In this document: one piece after another, positions 1 through 8,705 of the stretch
How positions within the stretch are numbered: position 1 is the stretch's first letter
How the letters are laid out: every line of letters begins with the position of its first letter
Source of the DNA: Deltaproteobacteria bacterium
GTDB lineage: Bacteria > Desulfobacterota > Desulfobacteria > Desulfobacterales > Desulfosarcinaceae
Direction: 5' to 3'
DNA length: 64,000 nt
Assembly (NCBI GenBank): GCA_020444075.1
Contig: JAHLLR010000008.1
Coordinates: 1 to 64,000, forward strand
Notes under the pieces: generated by a model
Seen by the model: the letters and a program-made list of their open reading frames with translations, nothing else
The model's database searches: none
Told to the model about the DNA's origin: nothing
Position numbers and translations under genes: made by a program

Positions 1-785
1 TTTTCCAGCAGCACCTTGAGCACCTCGGCGCATTCGAGGGAAGCGATGAGATTGACCCCCGGTGCCAGACAGCCCAGTTGCGTTTCCGCCCCCTTGGTCA
101 GTTTCGTCTGATCTTTGGGTCCGTAGATGTTTTCGAGCCCCTGGTCCCCGGGAAAGATGGTGGTCACATGTCCGGAGATGCCGGCGACGGCAGCGGAAAC
201 CATGGGGATGCCGGCTCGTCTGGCTGCCGCCTCGAGGGTGAATCGGGATCGGATGTTGTCCAGGCAGTCCACCACGAGGTCGCATGACCCCACCACGTTG
301 TCTGCATTTTCGGGAGTCAGATAGGCGGCGGTGGCAACTGCCTCGAGGCCGGGGTTGATCGTTTTCAGGCGCATGACCGCTGCATCCGCTTTCGGCATGC
401 CGATGCGGTCAGTGCTGCTGAGCAGCTGGCGGTTGAGGTTGTGGGTTTCAAACACGTCGCCGTCGACCAGGCGAAACCGCCCGATGCCCATGCGGGCCAG
501 TGTTTCCGTTACCATGCCTCCCAAGCCTCCCAATCCCACGATACAGACAGTCGATTCGAGCAGACGGATCTGATCGGATTCGGAAAGGGTTTTCCTGTTA
601 CGAAGGTAACGATCCGGAAGGATGTGCTGCCTTAACGCCGCCAGTTCGACCATCCGTCCAGTGACGCCGGATTCGTCTGCCAGGCGGATCACTTCCCCTG
701 CGTCAATCGTCCGGCAAGGGGTGCCATCGGCGAGGGATGCGTCCACGGCCAGGGTGTCGAGACGGTGGGCAAGCGTTTTACCCAT
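1..785 (-). CDS. HesA/MoeB/ThiF-family adenylyltransferase (partial, C-terminus off window)
   Basis: This is an E1-like enzyme of the family that adenylates the C-terminal Gly-Gly of a small ubiquitin-fold sulfur carrier, in molybdopterin, thiamine or related sulfur transfer. The frame reads from ATG at 785 to the window edge, 261 codons, with no stop. After about 70 residues of N-terminal extension comes the nucleotide-binding loop VGLGGLGG (about 83-90), then LVDGDVFETHNLNRQ (about 106-120) with the family's Asp, Asn and Arg, then DLVVDCLDN. A MoaD/ThiS-like carrier ends 3 nt upstream on the same strand and is its probable substrate. Which cofactor the pair serves cannot be told, because no other Moa or Thi gene is visible. 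The family call is firm and the pathway open. Confidence 0.88.
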   Translation of the reverse strand, partial: MGKTLAHRLDTLAVDASLADGTPCRTIDAGEVIRLADESGVTGRMVELAALRQHILPDRYLRNRKTLSESDQIRLLESTVCIVGLGGLGGMVTETLARMGIGRFRLVDGDVFETHNLNRQLLSSTDRIGMPKADAAVMRLKTINPGLEAVATAAYLTPENADNVVGSCDLVVDCLDNIRSRFTLEAAARRAGIPMVSAAVAGISGHVTTIFPGDQGLENIYGPKDQTKLTKGAETQLGCLAPGVNLIASLECAEVLKVLLE

Positions 786-788
786 GGA

Positions 789-1025
789 TCAACCACCAGC
801 CACCGGCGGAAAGATGCCTACTCGCTCTCCGCCGTTCAATCGGGTATCAAGGGGTCGTTTGATGCCATTGATGAAGATCAAATGGGCTTTGACGATGGGA
901 ATGTCCAGCTGGTCCAATAATTCTCTGACGGAAATGCCCGACTCGATGGGCACCCGGTCGGAATTTTCAGGAGACAGGGGGGCCAGAGAGGCGAACAGCT
1001 TGAGTTGAATCTGCGACGGCGTCAT
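789..1025 (-). CDS. MoaD/ThiS-like ubiquitin-fold sulfur carrier
   Basis: A 78-residue protein ending in Val-Ala-Gly-Gly, the C-terminal di-glycine that is adenylated and thiocarboxylated in MoaD, ThiS and related carriers. The body has beta-grasp features: an LKLFA first strand, a central VRELLDQL helix and a late GERVGIFPPVAGG segment, as in MoaD-type proteins. I chose ATG 1025 because it gives the normal MoaD length of about 80 residues; the frame is open further upstream (to 1157) but that part looks unlike the family. The gene stops 3 nt before the adenylyltransferase starts, so the two are surely co-transcribed. MoaD, ThiS and a tungsten- or amino-acid-linked carrier all remain possible. 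Confidence 0.85.
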   Translation of the reverse strand: MTPSQIQLKLFASLAPLSPENSDRVPIESGISVRELLDQLDIPIVKAHLIFINGIKRPLDTRLNGGERVGIFPPVAGG

Positions 1026-1243
1026 GGGATTCTTTATCCAAAATAAGAGATCGGGTAAATGTATAACATTATAAAATTGAAGATAATACAAAGGCTTCGT
1101 CAAGTAAAGCGAAGTGGACATCAATGGGATGGCGCCCGTTGCTTTTGGAATCGTCATGTGGCATCATCGCCCAACTTTAGACGCAATCCGTAAAGATTGC
1201 GGTTTTCAGCTTTCAGGTCAGCCGCGGGAAAAGATTCGTTTTC

Positions 1244-2164
1244 ATGGGCCACATTGTAACCACGATCATTCCGATTTTCAGCCTCGTGATTCTCGGCACC
1301 TTTGCCCGGTCCAAAGGATTTTTGCCTCCCGAGTTTCTGGGGCCGGCGAACCGGCTGGTTTACTATCTGGCCATACCGGCAATGATTTTCAGGGCGATTG
1401 CCAACGCTTCCTTGACCCGTCAGTTCAACCCGACGGTCATCTGGCTGACCCTCGTCGCCCTAGTGGTGCTGTTTTTTATCTGCTGGGCAGGCAGTCGATT
1501 GTTGAAACTGCCCCCTTCCATTCAGGGGGCCTTTATTCAGTGCTCCTTCCACGGGAATCTGGGGTATATCGGTCTGGCGGTGGCTTTTTATCACCTGGGT
1601 GCCGACGGCCTGGCCCGGGCCAGCATCATCGCCGCCTTTGTCATGATCCTCCAAAATTTTCTGGCGGTGGCGGCGCTCCAATCCCACCGGCAGAGCGATG
1701 TGGCGGGAAACCGCCTCAGCGCAGTGGCGGGCAAGATTGTGGCCAATCCGGTGATCGTTTCGGCGACCGTTGGCCTTTTGGTTTCCATGGCCGGCATTAC
1801 CTTGCCGCTGGTGGTCGATCGCAGCCTGCAGATCCTGAGCGGTCTGGCTTTGCCAATGGCCCTGCTCATCATCGGGGGGTCACTCTCCCTGGGATTGATG
1901 CAGTCACGCCTGACTGCCATATTGGGGGCCTGCTTGCTGAAATTGCTGATACTCCCGGCTTTAGGGGTTGCGCTGTTCCGCATTGCCGGACAGGACCTCG
2001 AGGACTATCTGCCGGCAGTAATCCTGCTGGCTTCCCCAACGGCGACCATTGCCTATGTCATGGCCCGGGAGATGGGTGCGGATTCGGATTTTGCAGTGGC
2101 TGCCATTTCAGCGACGACCCTGTTTTCCGCAGTCACTTTTTCTTTCTGGTTGAGTTTAGGGTGA
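1244..2164 (+). CDS. AEC (auxin efflux carrier) family transporter
   Basis: A 306-residue, strongly hydrophobic protein with about ten predicted membrane segments. It starts with an IVTTIIPIFSLVILG segment and has the AEC layout of two five-helix halves around a short hydrophilic loop near residues 150-160. A family-like Gly/Asn motif (HGNLGYIGLAVAF) occurs near residue 100, and the last helices carry LASPTATIAYVMA, the AEC C-terminal signature. Bacterial AEC proteins move organic acids such as malate or malonate across the inner membrane; the substrate here is unknown. The gene stands alone, divergent from the sulfur-carrier pair at 789-1025 and followed by more than 300 non-coding bases. 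Confidence 0.85.
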   Translation: MGHIVTTIIPIFSLVILGTFARSKGFLPPEFLGPANRLVYYLAIPAMIFRAIANASLTRQFNPTVIWLTLVALVVLFFICWAGSRLLKLPPSIQGAFIQCSFHGNLGYIGLAVAFYHLGADGLARASIIAAFVMILQNFLAVAALQSHRQSDVAGNRLSAVAGKIVANPVIVSATVGLLVSMAGITLPLVVDRSLQILSGLALPMALLIIGGSLSLGLMQSRLTAILGACLLKLLILPALGVALFRIAGQDLEDYLPAVILLASPTATIAYVMAREMGADSDFAVAAISATTLFSAVTFSFWLSLG

Positions 2165-2479
2165 CCCGGGTCACGGATCGCTGTCGCCTGTCTCATTTTT
2201 AAGGGTATAGTGCAGGCAGTCCTGGCCCGAGCTCTGACGGACGACGAGACTGGGCGGACGGCGACTTTTAAAATTCATTGCCCGGCATCCGTGGGGCCGG
2301 CGGGAATCCCAGGTGATGTAATAGAATATGCATTTTCGGCAGACGATGGGCTTTCGTGGCTTCATGGCAATGGGTTTTCGAGTGAATGGATGAGAATGGT
2401 TGTTTCTTAGCCCACGGGCCGGGAATATGGCAAGCCCCTTTTTCCCGGTCGACGGGTACCAATGAAAGGATCGCTTTAA
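2165..2479. other. intergenic, no gene seen
   Basis: These 315 bases separate the AEC transporter from the epimerase. Short open frames exist on both strands but none has a ribosome binding site and protein-like composition together. I see no clear promoter or hairpin. Confidence 0.5.
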
Positions 2480-3424
2480 ATGGAAGAAATCAGTCATGCA
2501 CTGGTGACCGGTGGTGCCGGGTTCATTGGCTCTCACCTGGTCGATGAACTGGTCGCCGGGGGATGCCGGGTGACGGTGCTGGACAATCTGTCCACCGGCC
2601 ACCGCCACAACATCGATCATTTAGGAGATCGGATCGATTTCGTCGAGGGAGATATCCGGGACGAGGGATTGCTGAACCGGGTGGTCAAGGGGTGTGAGGT
2701 GGTGTTTCACCAGGCGGCGGTGGTGTCGGTCTCCCAGTCTGTCCAGGATCCTTCCCACGCCTGCGAGGTCAACGACCTGGGAACGGTTCGGGTGCTGGAT
2801 GCCTCCCGGCGAAACGGCGTGCGGCGAGTGGTGATGGCCAGTTCCAGTGCGGTTTACGGTGACGACCCCCGTATGCCCAAAACCGAGGATATGGCCCCCA
2901 TGCCTCTGAGTCCCTATGCGGTGCAAAAGCTCACCGGAGAATTTTATGCCTCGGTCTTCGGGGGGCTGTATGGGCTGGAAACCGTTTGCCTGAGATATTT
3001 CAATGTGTTCGGCCCCCGACAGGATCCGTCGTCTCCTTATTCCGGGGTGATTTCCATTTTCATGAACAGGGCCGCCGCCGGGGAGGCGCCCACCATATAT
3101 GGTGACGGCGGCCAGTCCCGGGATTTTATTTATGTCAAGGATGTGGTTCGTGCAAATGTGCTGGCCGCCACCGAAGCGGAGGCAGTCGGGCAGGTGTTCA
3201 ACGTGGGCACCGGCGCGTGTATCCGCATTCTTGACCTGTGGAAACTGATCGGTGAGCTTTCCAGCGTAATTATCGATCCGGTTTTTGGCCCGCCTCGAGC
3301 AGGTGATATCCGTGAGTCCGTCTCGGATATCGATCGGATTCGACGATCACTTGGTTTCAGGCCCCGGGTTGGGCTTCGCCAGGGGTTGATCGATACCCTG
3401 GCCTGGTACCGGGATCCTTCATAA
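2480..3424 (+). CDS. NAD-dependent sugar-nucleotide epimerase (UDP-glucose 4-epimerase-like, extended SDR)
   Basis: A 314-residue extended short-chain dehydrogenase acting on a nucleotide sugar, probably a cytosolic 4-epimerase supplying polysaccharide or LPS synthesis. The Rossmann motif TGGAGFIGSH lies at residues 10-19, the loop DNLSTGHRHN follows, the catalytic YAVQK is near residue 150 with the Ser-rich SSSAVYG upstream, and LRYFNVFGPRQDPSSPYSG is typical of Gne/WbpP/GalE-type enzymes. IYGDGGQSRDFIYVKDVV is the usual substrate-binding segment. Length is normal. It has no operon partner here, and the next gene faces it. Substrate (UDP-Glc, UDP-GlcNAc or UDP-GlcA) cannot be decided by reading. 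Confidence 0.9.
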   Translation: MEEISHALVTGGAGFIGSHLVDELVAGGCRVTVLDNLSTGHRHNIDHLGDRIDFVEGDIRDEGLLNRVVKGCEVVFHQAAVVSVSQSVQDPSHACEVNDLGTVRVLDASRRNGVRRVVMASSSAVYGDDPRMPKTEDMAPMPLSPYAVQKLTGEFYASVFGGLYGLETVCLRYFNVFGPRQDPSSPYSGVISIFMNRAAAGEAPTIYGDGGQSRDFIYVKDVVRANVLAATEAEAVGQVFNVGTGACIRILDLWKLIGELSSVIIDPVFGPPRAGDIRESVSDIDRIRRSLGFRPRVGLRQGLIDTLAWYRDPS

Positions 3425-3528
3425 CAGACACGCCGAACGATCTGCGCGCGAAAGGGCGTCATCGTTCAGGATTTAGTCCAATTGGATGCAATCCGTTGAA
3501 AAGAGAGCGTGGTGAGTGCAGACGGGGT

Positions 3529-4137
3529 TCAGGAGCCGGTGGCTTCGGCATTGGCATCCCAGAACTTTTTTATGGCCGGCCCGCGCCATTTCCCTTTGCC
3601 TGAAACGGTAGGAATGTTCTGCTCGTCCATATGGCGGGCGATTTTTTCCCAACTGTCGCCTTCGTTCCGCATGGCAGCAATGATATCCAACAGCCTGGGT
3701 TTGTCTGCCCGGCTAAGTTTTCCGCTGCCGCGATCGATGCCCGCAAAGTTGTCCATGGCTTCATCAGGTACCCGGCTGTCCCCTGCATCCTCGTTCGGTT
3801 CCCCCTCAATCGGTTCATTGGGGTGGGGCAGATCTTTTTCATAGCCCAGGTGACGCCCCATCATGGCGGCGATGGCCTCAAGCGCATCGGCGATGCGGGC
3901 ATCTGTTTTCTTGCTGGCCGCCATTGCATCGGCAATGCGTTTCTGGTTCTCCGCCAGAAGGTCCAGGCTGTCCTTGATGAGGGCAAAATTCTCACTGGTC
4001 ACTTTGGCGTAGTAATCCGGTTTCCGGCGCTCATTTCCCGCGCGACGCTGGGGACCTTTATAGTCCGTGTAATCACGCCTGCCCCGTTCCGGTTGCTTCA
4101 GCTTTCCACTTCTCAGATTGTGCAAAAAATCATCCAT
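3529..4137 (-). CDS. Conserved hypothetical protein with a resolvase-tail-like C-terminus
   Basis: A 202-residue, mostly hydrophilic protein. The N-terminal 40 residues are rich in Arg and Lys (several Arg-Arg pairs), the middle (about 50-95) reads as a helical coiled-coil-like stretch, about 100-130 is acidic and proline-rich, and the last 65 residues (LLDIIAAMRNEGDSWEKIAR through IPTVSGKGKWRGPAIKKFWD) resemble the helix-turn-helix end of serine recombinases. No catalytic recombinase domain is present, so a DNA-binding or regulatory protein is more likely than a recombinase. A promoter at 4164-4192 and AAAGGAG just before ATG 4137 support it as a real, singly transcribed gene. Its function is unknown. 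Confidence 0.65.
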   Translation of the reverse strand: MDDFLHNLRSGKLKQPERGRRDYTDYKGPQRRAGNERRKPDYYAKVTSENFALIKDSLDLLAENQKRIADAMAASKKTDARIADALEAIAAMMGRHLGYEKDLPHPNEPIEGEPNEDAGDSRVPDEAMDNFAGIDRGSGKLSRADKPRLLDIIAAMRNEGDSWEKIARHMDEQNIPTVSGKGKWRGPAIKKFWDANAEATGS

Positions 4138-4163
4138 GGGTTCTCCTTTGTTTTGCTGTCAGA

Positions 4164-4192
4164 TATAAACCAGCCCTAATAAAATTAGTCAA
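4164..4192 (-). promoter_or_regulatory. sigma70-type promoter for the 3529-4137 gene
   Basis: Read on the minus strand, TTGACT (4192-4187) and TTTATA (4169-4164) are separated by exactly 17 nt. The ATG follows about 26 nt after the -10 element, with AAAGGAG between them. Confidence 0.6.
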
Positions 4193-4504
4193 CGATGTTT
4201 TAGCGGAACGGTTAAAAACCCGATTACGCTTGCACACAAATATCATAACGAATGCAAATTGGAATTGCCCCCACGCCTTTTGCCGAAAGGGGATGGCACC
4301 AGGCCTTACCGTTGCAGGACAGTATATGGAAAACACGGTGAAGTAAAGATCGGGCGTGTTTCTATCCAGGCTTATCGGCCAGGCCGATGGGCGACTTTAG
4401 CCTGATCCTGAAATTTCCGATGTATGCAGGTGAGGAGGTGCCACCGCTTTTATATCGGAGCGTGGGTCGCGAAGAACGGAAAGAGCCGGTCAAAAATAGT
4501 CCCG
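4193..4504. other. intergenic, no gene seen
   Basis: This stretch lies upstream of the promoter at 4164-4192 and downstream of the lysA stop. I see no convincing open frame and no clear rho-independent terminator for lysA. Confidence 0.45.
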
Positions 4505-5794
4505 TCAATTGGCCAGGTGCCAGGTTTTCTCCAGAGGGGCGGCGGGAAGTTTGTCAGGGCTGAACGAAAGGGATGCAAAATAATCTTCCAGGCGCTCTTC
4601 CCGTCGGATCAGCTCAACCGTGCCGTCCAATTTGAGCAACAGTTCTTTGGGCCGCAGTTTTCCGTTGTAGTTGAAACCCATGGCGTGGCCGTGGGCTCCG
4701 GTGTCGTGAATCACTACGCGGTCCCCTTCGGCGATGGGGGGCAGCGGCCGCTGGACGGCAAACTTGTCGTTATTTTCGCAAAGGGATCCCACCACATCGA
4801 CAACCTGCGATGGATCGGCTGTCTTGCCCGGTACGGTAATGTGGTGATAGGCGTTGTACATGCCCGGACGCATGAGGGCTGACATGCAGGCGTCCACCCC
4901 CACATAAGTGCGGTAGATCTCCTTGCGGTTGATGGCGGTGGTCACCAGTGAACCGTGGGGACCGGTCATAAAGCGGCCACTTTCCATGTAAAGCCTCGGC
5001 ATGTATCCGTTTCGCCGGGAAAAGGCCTTGAACGCGGCGGTGATGGCACCTGCCATGGCCTCCAGATCCAGGGGGGAATCGGCAGGCCGGTAAGGGATCC
5101 CCAGGCCGCCACCGATGTTGATGAACTCAAACCGGATGTCCAGCGCCGAGCTGATCCGTTCAACCTGCTGGAGAAGCATGTCCGCCGTCTGAACCATGTA
5201 GGTGTAGTCCCGTTCGTTCGAAGCCAGCATGGTATGCAACCCGAATCGCCTGACTCCACGGTCCCGCGCGGTTTGGTAGGCGTGGATCAACTGCTCGTGG
5301 CTTACCCCGTATTTGGCTTCCACCGGTGTCCCGATGATGGCATTTCCCGACCGCCGTTCGCCGGGGTTATAGCGGAAACAGATCAGATCCGGGATGGCGG
5401 GGAGCTTGTCGACCAGCGAGATGTCATCCAGATTGATAATGCTGCCTCCGTCTTCCATAGCTGCGGCAAACTCATGACGGGTCGTGTTGTTGGAAGTGAA
5501 CATCAGGTCTTCGCCGCTGCCGCCCACCCGGCGGCTCAGGACCAGTTCAGCGATAGAACTGCAGTCGAAACCGAAGCCCATGTCGCTCATGATGGCAAGT
5601 ATGGCAGGGTTGGGCAGGGCCTTCACCGCAAAGTATTCCCTGAAGCCGGGAATACCGGAAAAACATTTTTCAAGCCGATGGCCGGTTTCCCGGATACCGG
5701 TTTCATCATAAATGTGAAAGGGCGTGCCGAAATGGGCGGCAATGCTTTCCAGCAGGGGGTAAAGTCGATTCTCAAATGCGCTGGACATGGGCAT
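4505..5794 (-). CDS. lysA: Diaminopimelate decarboxylase
   Basis: PLP enzyme that decarboxylates meso-diaminopimelate to L-lysine in the cytosol. The alanine-racemase-like barrel begins with the PLP lysine in YFAVKALPNP (about 55-64), followed by FDCSS and INIGGGLGIPY, the Gly-rich phosphate-binding loop. The C-terminal domain carries GSLCENNDKFA, with the Cys and acidic residues of the partner-subunit active site, and GAHGHAMGFNYNG. ATG 5794 (429 residues) is chosen because AAGGAA lies 7 nt upstream; a longer frame to 5824 would overlap dapL. It starts 11 nt after dapL, so both diaminopimelate steps are co-transcribed. A related carboxynorspermidine-type decarboxylase is a less likely alternative. 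Confidence 0.9.
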   Translation of the reverse strand: MPMSSAFENRLYPLLESIAAHFGTPFHIYDETGIRETGHRLEKCFSGIPGFREYFAVKALPNPAILAIMSDMGFGFDCSSIAELVLSRRVGGSGEDLMFTSNNTTRHEFAAAMEDGGSIINLDDISLVDKLPAIPDLICFRYNPGERRSGNAIIGTPVEAKYGVSHEQLIHAYQTARDRGVRRFGLHTMLASNERDYTYMVQTADMLLQQVERISSALDIRFEFINIGGGLGIPYRPADSPLDLEAMAGAITAAFKAFSRRNGYMPRLYMESGRFMTGPHGSLVTTAINRKEIYRTYVGVDACMSALMRPGMYNAYHHITVPGKTADPSQVVDVVGSLCENNDKFAVQRPLPPIAEGDRVVIHDTGAHGHAMGFNYNGKLRPKELLLKLDGTVELIRREERLEDYFASLSFSPDKLPAAPLEKTWHLAN

Positions 5795-5805
5795 GGGACA
5801 GTTCC

Positions 5806-7032
5806 TTAGGATTTCAGGGCACAACGGATACGGGTCATGGCGGTGGCCACATTTTCATGGCTGTTGAAAGCACTGATTCGGATATAACCTTCACCACAGG
5901 TGCCGAAACCGGCTCCCGGGGTGCAAACCACGCCGGCTTTTTCCAGCAGCATGTCGAAAAAGGCCCAGGACTCTTTTCCCGTGGATACCCAGATGTAGGG
6001 TGAATTTTCGCCGCCGATGCAGGGATAGCCTAATGCTTGCATCTCCTTACGGATCAGGTCGGCATTGGCCATGTAATAGCCCACCAGGTCGGCCGCCTGG
6101 CGTCTGCCGGCATCGCTGTAAATGGCTTCCGCGGCTCGCTGGACCGGGTAGGAAACCCCGTTGAATTTGGTGCTGTGGCGCCGGCTCCACAGGTTGTGAA
6201 CCGAATGGGCGTCGCCGGATGCGGTAAACGCCATCAGGGATGTGGGCACCACCGTATAGGCGCATCGGGTGCCGGTGAAACCGGCTGTCTTGGAAAAACT
6301 TCTGAATTCGATGGCCACCTGCCGGGCTCCCTCGATTTCGTAGATGGAGTGGGGCAGGGAGTCATCCCGGATAAAGGCTTCGTAGGCGGCATCGTAGAGG
6401 ATGATGGCCTTGTTGGCTGCCGCGTAGTCCACCCATGCCTTGAGTCGATCCGCCGTAATGGTGGCACCGGTGGGATTGTTGGGAAAACACAGATAAATCA
6501 GGTCCACCGGTTCCCGGGGAAGATCGGGAATGAACCCATTTTCTGCATGGCCGTCCAGATAGACGATGCCGTCGTAGCGTCCGTTGCGGTAAGGCCCGGT
6601 GCGGCCGGCCATCACATTGGTGTCCAGATAAACCGGGTAGACCGGGTCGGGAATGGCGATTCGGGCACCGTTGTCAAAGATTTCCTGAATGTTGCCGGTG
6701 TCGCATTTGGCGCCGTCGCTGACGAAGATCTCATCGGCATGGATGTCAGCCCCACGGGCTTTAAAATCGTTGGCGGCGATGGCTTCCCTCAGGAAACCAT
6801 AGCCTTGTTCAGGGCCGTATCCGCGGAAACTGCCGTCGGCGGCCATTTCATCAACGGCCTTGTGAAAGGCGGCGATACAGGCCTCGGGCAAAGCGCGGGT
6901 CACATCCCCGATGCCCAGTCGGATGACGGCCGGGTCAGGATGACGCTGCTGGTGGGCGGTCACCCGTTTGGCGATGTCGGAAAAGAGATAGGACGCCTTC
7001 AGTTTGAGGTAATTGTCGTTGATGCGAATCAT
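5806..7032 (-). CDS. dapL: LL-diaminopimelate aminotransferase
   Basis: Class I/II PLP aminotransferase converting tetrahydrodipicolinate directly to LL-diaminopimelate with glutamate as donor, which bypasses the succinylase and acetylase branches. The protein has 408 residues, the usual DapL length. Visible hallmarks are [20 protein letters not shown] at the start, GIGDVT near 40, [15 protein letters not shown], the DGAKCD phosphate-binding turn, [16 protein letters not shown] and the PLP lysine in [14 protein letters not shown]. This combination is distinctive of DapL. It lies between an Lrp-type regulator upstream and lysA downstream on the same strand. DapL is common in Desulfobacterota, chlamydiae and plants. 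Confidence 0.94.
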   Translation of the reverse strand: MIRINDNYLKLKASYLFSDIAKRVTAHQQRHPDPAVIRLGIGDVTRALPEACIAAFHKAVDEMAADGSFRGYGPEQGYGFLREAIAANDFKARGADIHADEIFVSDGAKCDTGNIQEIFDNGARIAIPDPVYPVYLDTNVMAGRTGPYRNGRYDGIVYLDGHAENGFIPDLPREPVDLIYLCFPNNPTGATITADRLKAWVDYAAANKAIILYDAAYEAFIRDDSLPHSIYEIEGARQVAIEFRSFSKTAGFTGTRCAYTVVPTSLMAFTASGDAHSVHNLWSRRHSTKFNGVSYPVQRAAEAIYSDAGRRQAADLVGYYMANADLIRKEMQALGYPCIGGENSPYIWVSTGKESWAFFDMLLEKAGVVCTPGAGFGTCGEGYIRISAFNSHENVATAMTRIRCALKS

Positions 7033-7071
7033 GAAGAACCTCTTGGGGTTAGGGTGATACGTGGTGATGGA

Positions 7072-7542
7072 TCACCGAATCAAATCCTGATCGTCGATGG
7101 GGATCCGGGCCGTTTCTTTGAATGTGTTCATGACAATGGTGGTGCTGGTGGAGACCACTCCCTTCAGTGGCGCAATCCGCTCCCTCACCAGACGCCCCAG
7201 CGCCTTTGTGTTGGTTTCACGTACTTTGAGCAGGTAACCGTCCAGGCCGGCCACATAATGGATTTCCTGAACCTGGGGAATGGCTGCCAGGGTTTCAACC
7301 AGACCATGCTCCTCGCCTTTGCCGGTGGTGCGGACATGGATGAAGGCCACCTGGCTTTTCCCAAAACGTTCGGGGTTCAGGCGGACTTCATAACCATCGA
7401 TGAGGCCCATCTTTTCCAGTTTGCGGATGCGCTCCAGAACCGCCGAGGGCGCCATGCTCACCTGGCGGGCCACCTCCACGTTGGGAATTCGCGCTTTTTT
7501 TTGAAGAATCTTCAGAATTTTAAGACTTACATCGTCAATCAT
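7072..7542 (-). CDS. Lrp/AsnC-family transcriptional regulator
   Basis: A 156-residue protein with an N-terminal winged helix-turn-helix (LKILQKKARIPNVEVARQVS and SAVLERIRKLEKMGLIDGY, about 8-50) and a C-terminal RAM ligand-binding domain (about 65-145, including IPQVQEIHYVAGLDGYLLKV). Lrp proteins bind amino acids and act as octamers. It stands 39 nt upstream of dapL, so it probably senses lysine or a related amino acid and controls dapL-lysA and itself; that is inference from position. Its own promoter is unusually clear (7567-7595). Confidence 0.9.
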   Translation of the reverse strand: MIDDVSLKILKILQKKARIPNVEVARQVSMAPSAVLERIRKLEKMGLIDGYEVRLNPERFGKSQVAFIHVRTTGKGEEHGLVETLAAIPQVQEIHYVAGLDGYLLKVRETNTKALGRLVRERIAPLKGVVSTSTTIVMNTFKETARIPIDDQDLIR

Positions 7543-7566
7543 TCGTTAAATATCCCTTTAAATGTT

Positions 7567-7595
7567 AAAATATTCTTATTATTAAATGTTGTCAA
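7567..7595 (-). promoter_or_regulatory. near-consensus sigma70 promoter for lrp-dapL-lysA
   Basis: On the minus strand, TTGACA (7595-7590) and TATTTT (7572-7567) are spaced by 17 nt in a very AT-rich stretch. The Lrp start codon is about 25 nt beyond the -10 box. An ATTCTT/AAGAAT inverted repeat overlaps the spacer, where an autoregulating Lrp dimer could bind. Confidence 0.75.
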
Positions 7596-7770
7596 GAATA
7601 TAATTCTGAAGAAAGTGGCTGAAGATAACCCCCTCCTTCCTGGTTGCCGGAGAAAAAGATTGAAGTCTCCACCCATTTTATCTATTCAGGGAAAAGATTT
7701 TTACCCGGCTGTCCAAGCGACGCCCTGGCCGTGAAATTCGCCCCATTTATGTCTGCCGCAGGAGTCTGTG

Positions 7771-8148
7771 ATGCTGAAAATTGCCATTATCGGCCTGGGC
7801 GGTTGCCTCGGCGCTGTCCTCCGATACCTCGTGGCCGGCGGGGTACATACGCTGGCCAAAACCGCATCTTTCCCCGTGGGGACCCTGGCGGTCAATGTTG
7901 CCGGTTGTCTCCTGATCGGTATCGGCGGCGGCCTCATGGAGAACCGTCAGCTTTTTTCTCCGGAATGGCGCGCGTTTCTTTTTGTGGGCATCCTTGGAAG
8001 CTTCACCACCTTTTCCACTTTTGGCCTGGAAACCTTCAACCTGGCCAAAGAGGGGCAGTGGCTGGCTTCCTTCGGGAATGTCGGCGTCAGCCTGATCCTG
8101 GGACTGGCGGCGGTTCTGGCCGGTCATATGTTGTCCAGGCTGCTTTAA
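7771..8148 (+). CDS. crcB: CrcB/FluC fluoride channel subunit
   Basis: A 125-residue membrane protein with four predicted helices that forms a dual-topology dimeric fluoride exporter. Diagnostic segments are GGCLGAVLRYLVAG near the start, FPVGTLAVNVAGCLLIG (the Asn-containing pore helix) and LGSFTTFSTFGLETF with the phenylalanines and Thr/Ser that line the fluoride path. I prefer ATG 7771 over the GTG three bases earlier because GGAG at 7761-7764 is then 6 nt away. A DUF190 gene follows, a common companion of crcB. I looked for a fluoride riboswitch upstream and did not recognise one. Confidence 0.93.
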   Translation: MLKIAIIGLGGCLGAVLRYLVAGGVHTLAKTASFPVGTLAVNVAGCLLIGIGGGLMENRQLFSPEWRAFLFVGILGSFTTFSTFGLETFNLAKEGQWLASFGNVGVSLILGLAAVLAGHMLSRLL

Positions 8149-8194
8149 ACACTGTGCTGCAAAAGTCAAAGCTATTCATGAACAGGGGGAGGGG

Positions 8195-8545
8195 ATGACC
8201 GTATTCAAAGAAGCAGGACAACTGCTGCGGATATTCATCGGGGAAACAAACAAATATAAGCGAATGCCCCTTTATGAATGGATCGTTCAGCAGGCCCGTT
8301 CCCAGGGCATGGCCGGAGCCACGGTGCTGCGGGGGATTCAGGGGTTTGGCGCCAACAGCCTGATTCATACCACCAAAATTCTGCGTTTGTCCGAAGACCT
8401 GCCCGTGGTGGTGGAGATTATCGACACCAAAGAGAAGATCGAATCCTTTCTTCAGACCATCGATCACGCCATTACCGAAGGAATCGTCACGGTGGAAAAA
8501 GCCCACGTGCGTTTGTACCGGGCCGGTGGGCAAAAAGGCGGTTGA
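8195..8545 (+). CDS. DUF190 (PII-like) family protein
   Basis: A 116-residue cytosolic protein. It matches the DUF190 pattern: LLRIFIGETNKYKRMPLYEW at the start, then ARSQGMAGATVLRGIQGFG and LPVVVEIIDTKEKIESFL. DUF190 proteins adopt a PII-like ferredoxin fold and very often neighbour crcB, as here (46 nt apart). Their biochemical role is not established; a regulatory link to fluoride export is the usual guess. Confidence 0.88.
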   Translation: MTVFKEAGQLLRIFIGETNKYKRMPLYEWIVQQARSQGMAGATVLRGIQGFGANSLIHTTKILRLSEDLPVVVEIIDTKEKIESFLQTIDHAITEGIVTVEKAHVRLYRAGGQKGG

Positions 8546-8705
8546 AGGTCGAAGCGCTGGTTATTCGCAAAGATCTGAAAACAGTTTAAGTGAACATGGC
8601 AGCTTTATAAAACGACTTAATCCGCTCACTTTCGACCCGCATGTTCCCCTTTTTTGCCGCTGCATGACTGCCACCGAAAGCGGATCCTTATCTTTGATGT
8701 GCGGT

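Noticed and set aside
3529-4137. Serine recombinase or transposase
   Set aside because: Only the tail-like helix-turn-helix resemblance is present; the catalytic resolvase domain and its Ser are absent.
4955-5809. A 284-codon plus-strand frame across lysA
   Set aside because: Shadow of lysA, which carries all PLP and active-site motifs.
6037-7734. A 565-codon open frame on the plus strand, antisense to dapL and lrp
   Set aside because: It is the mirror of well-supported genes in a GC-rich third-position region; it has no ribosome site and no recognisable domain.
7600-7770. Fluoride riboswitch before crcB
   Set aside because: I looked for the conserved GGCGAUGG and CUGAUGGC-like segments and found no acceptable match.
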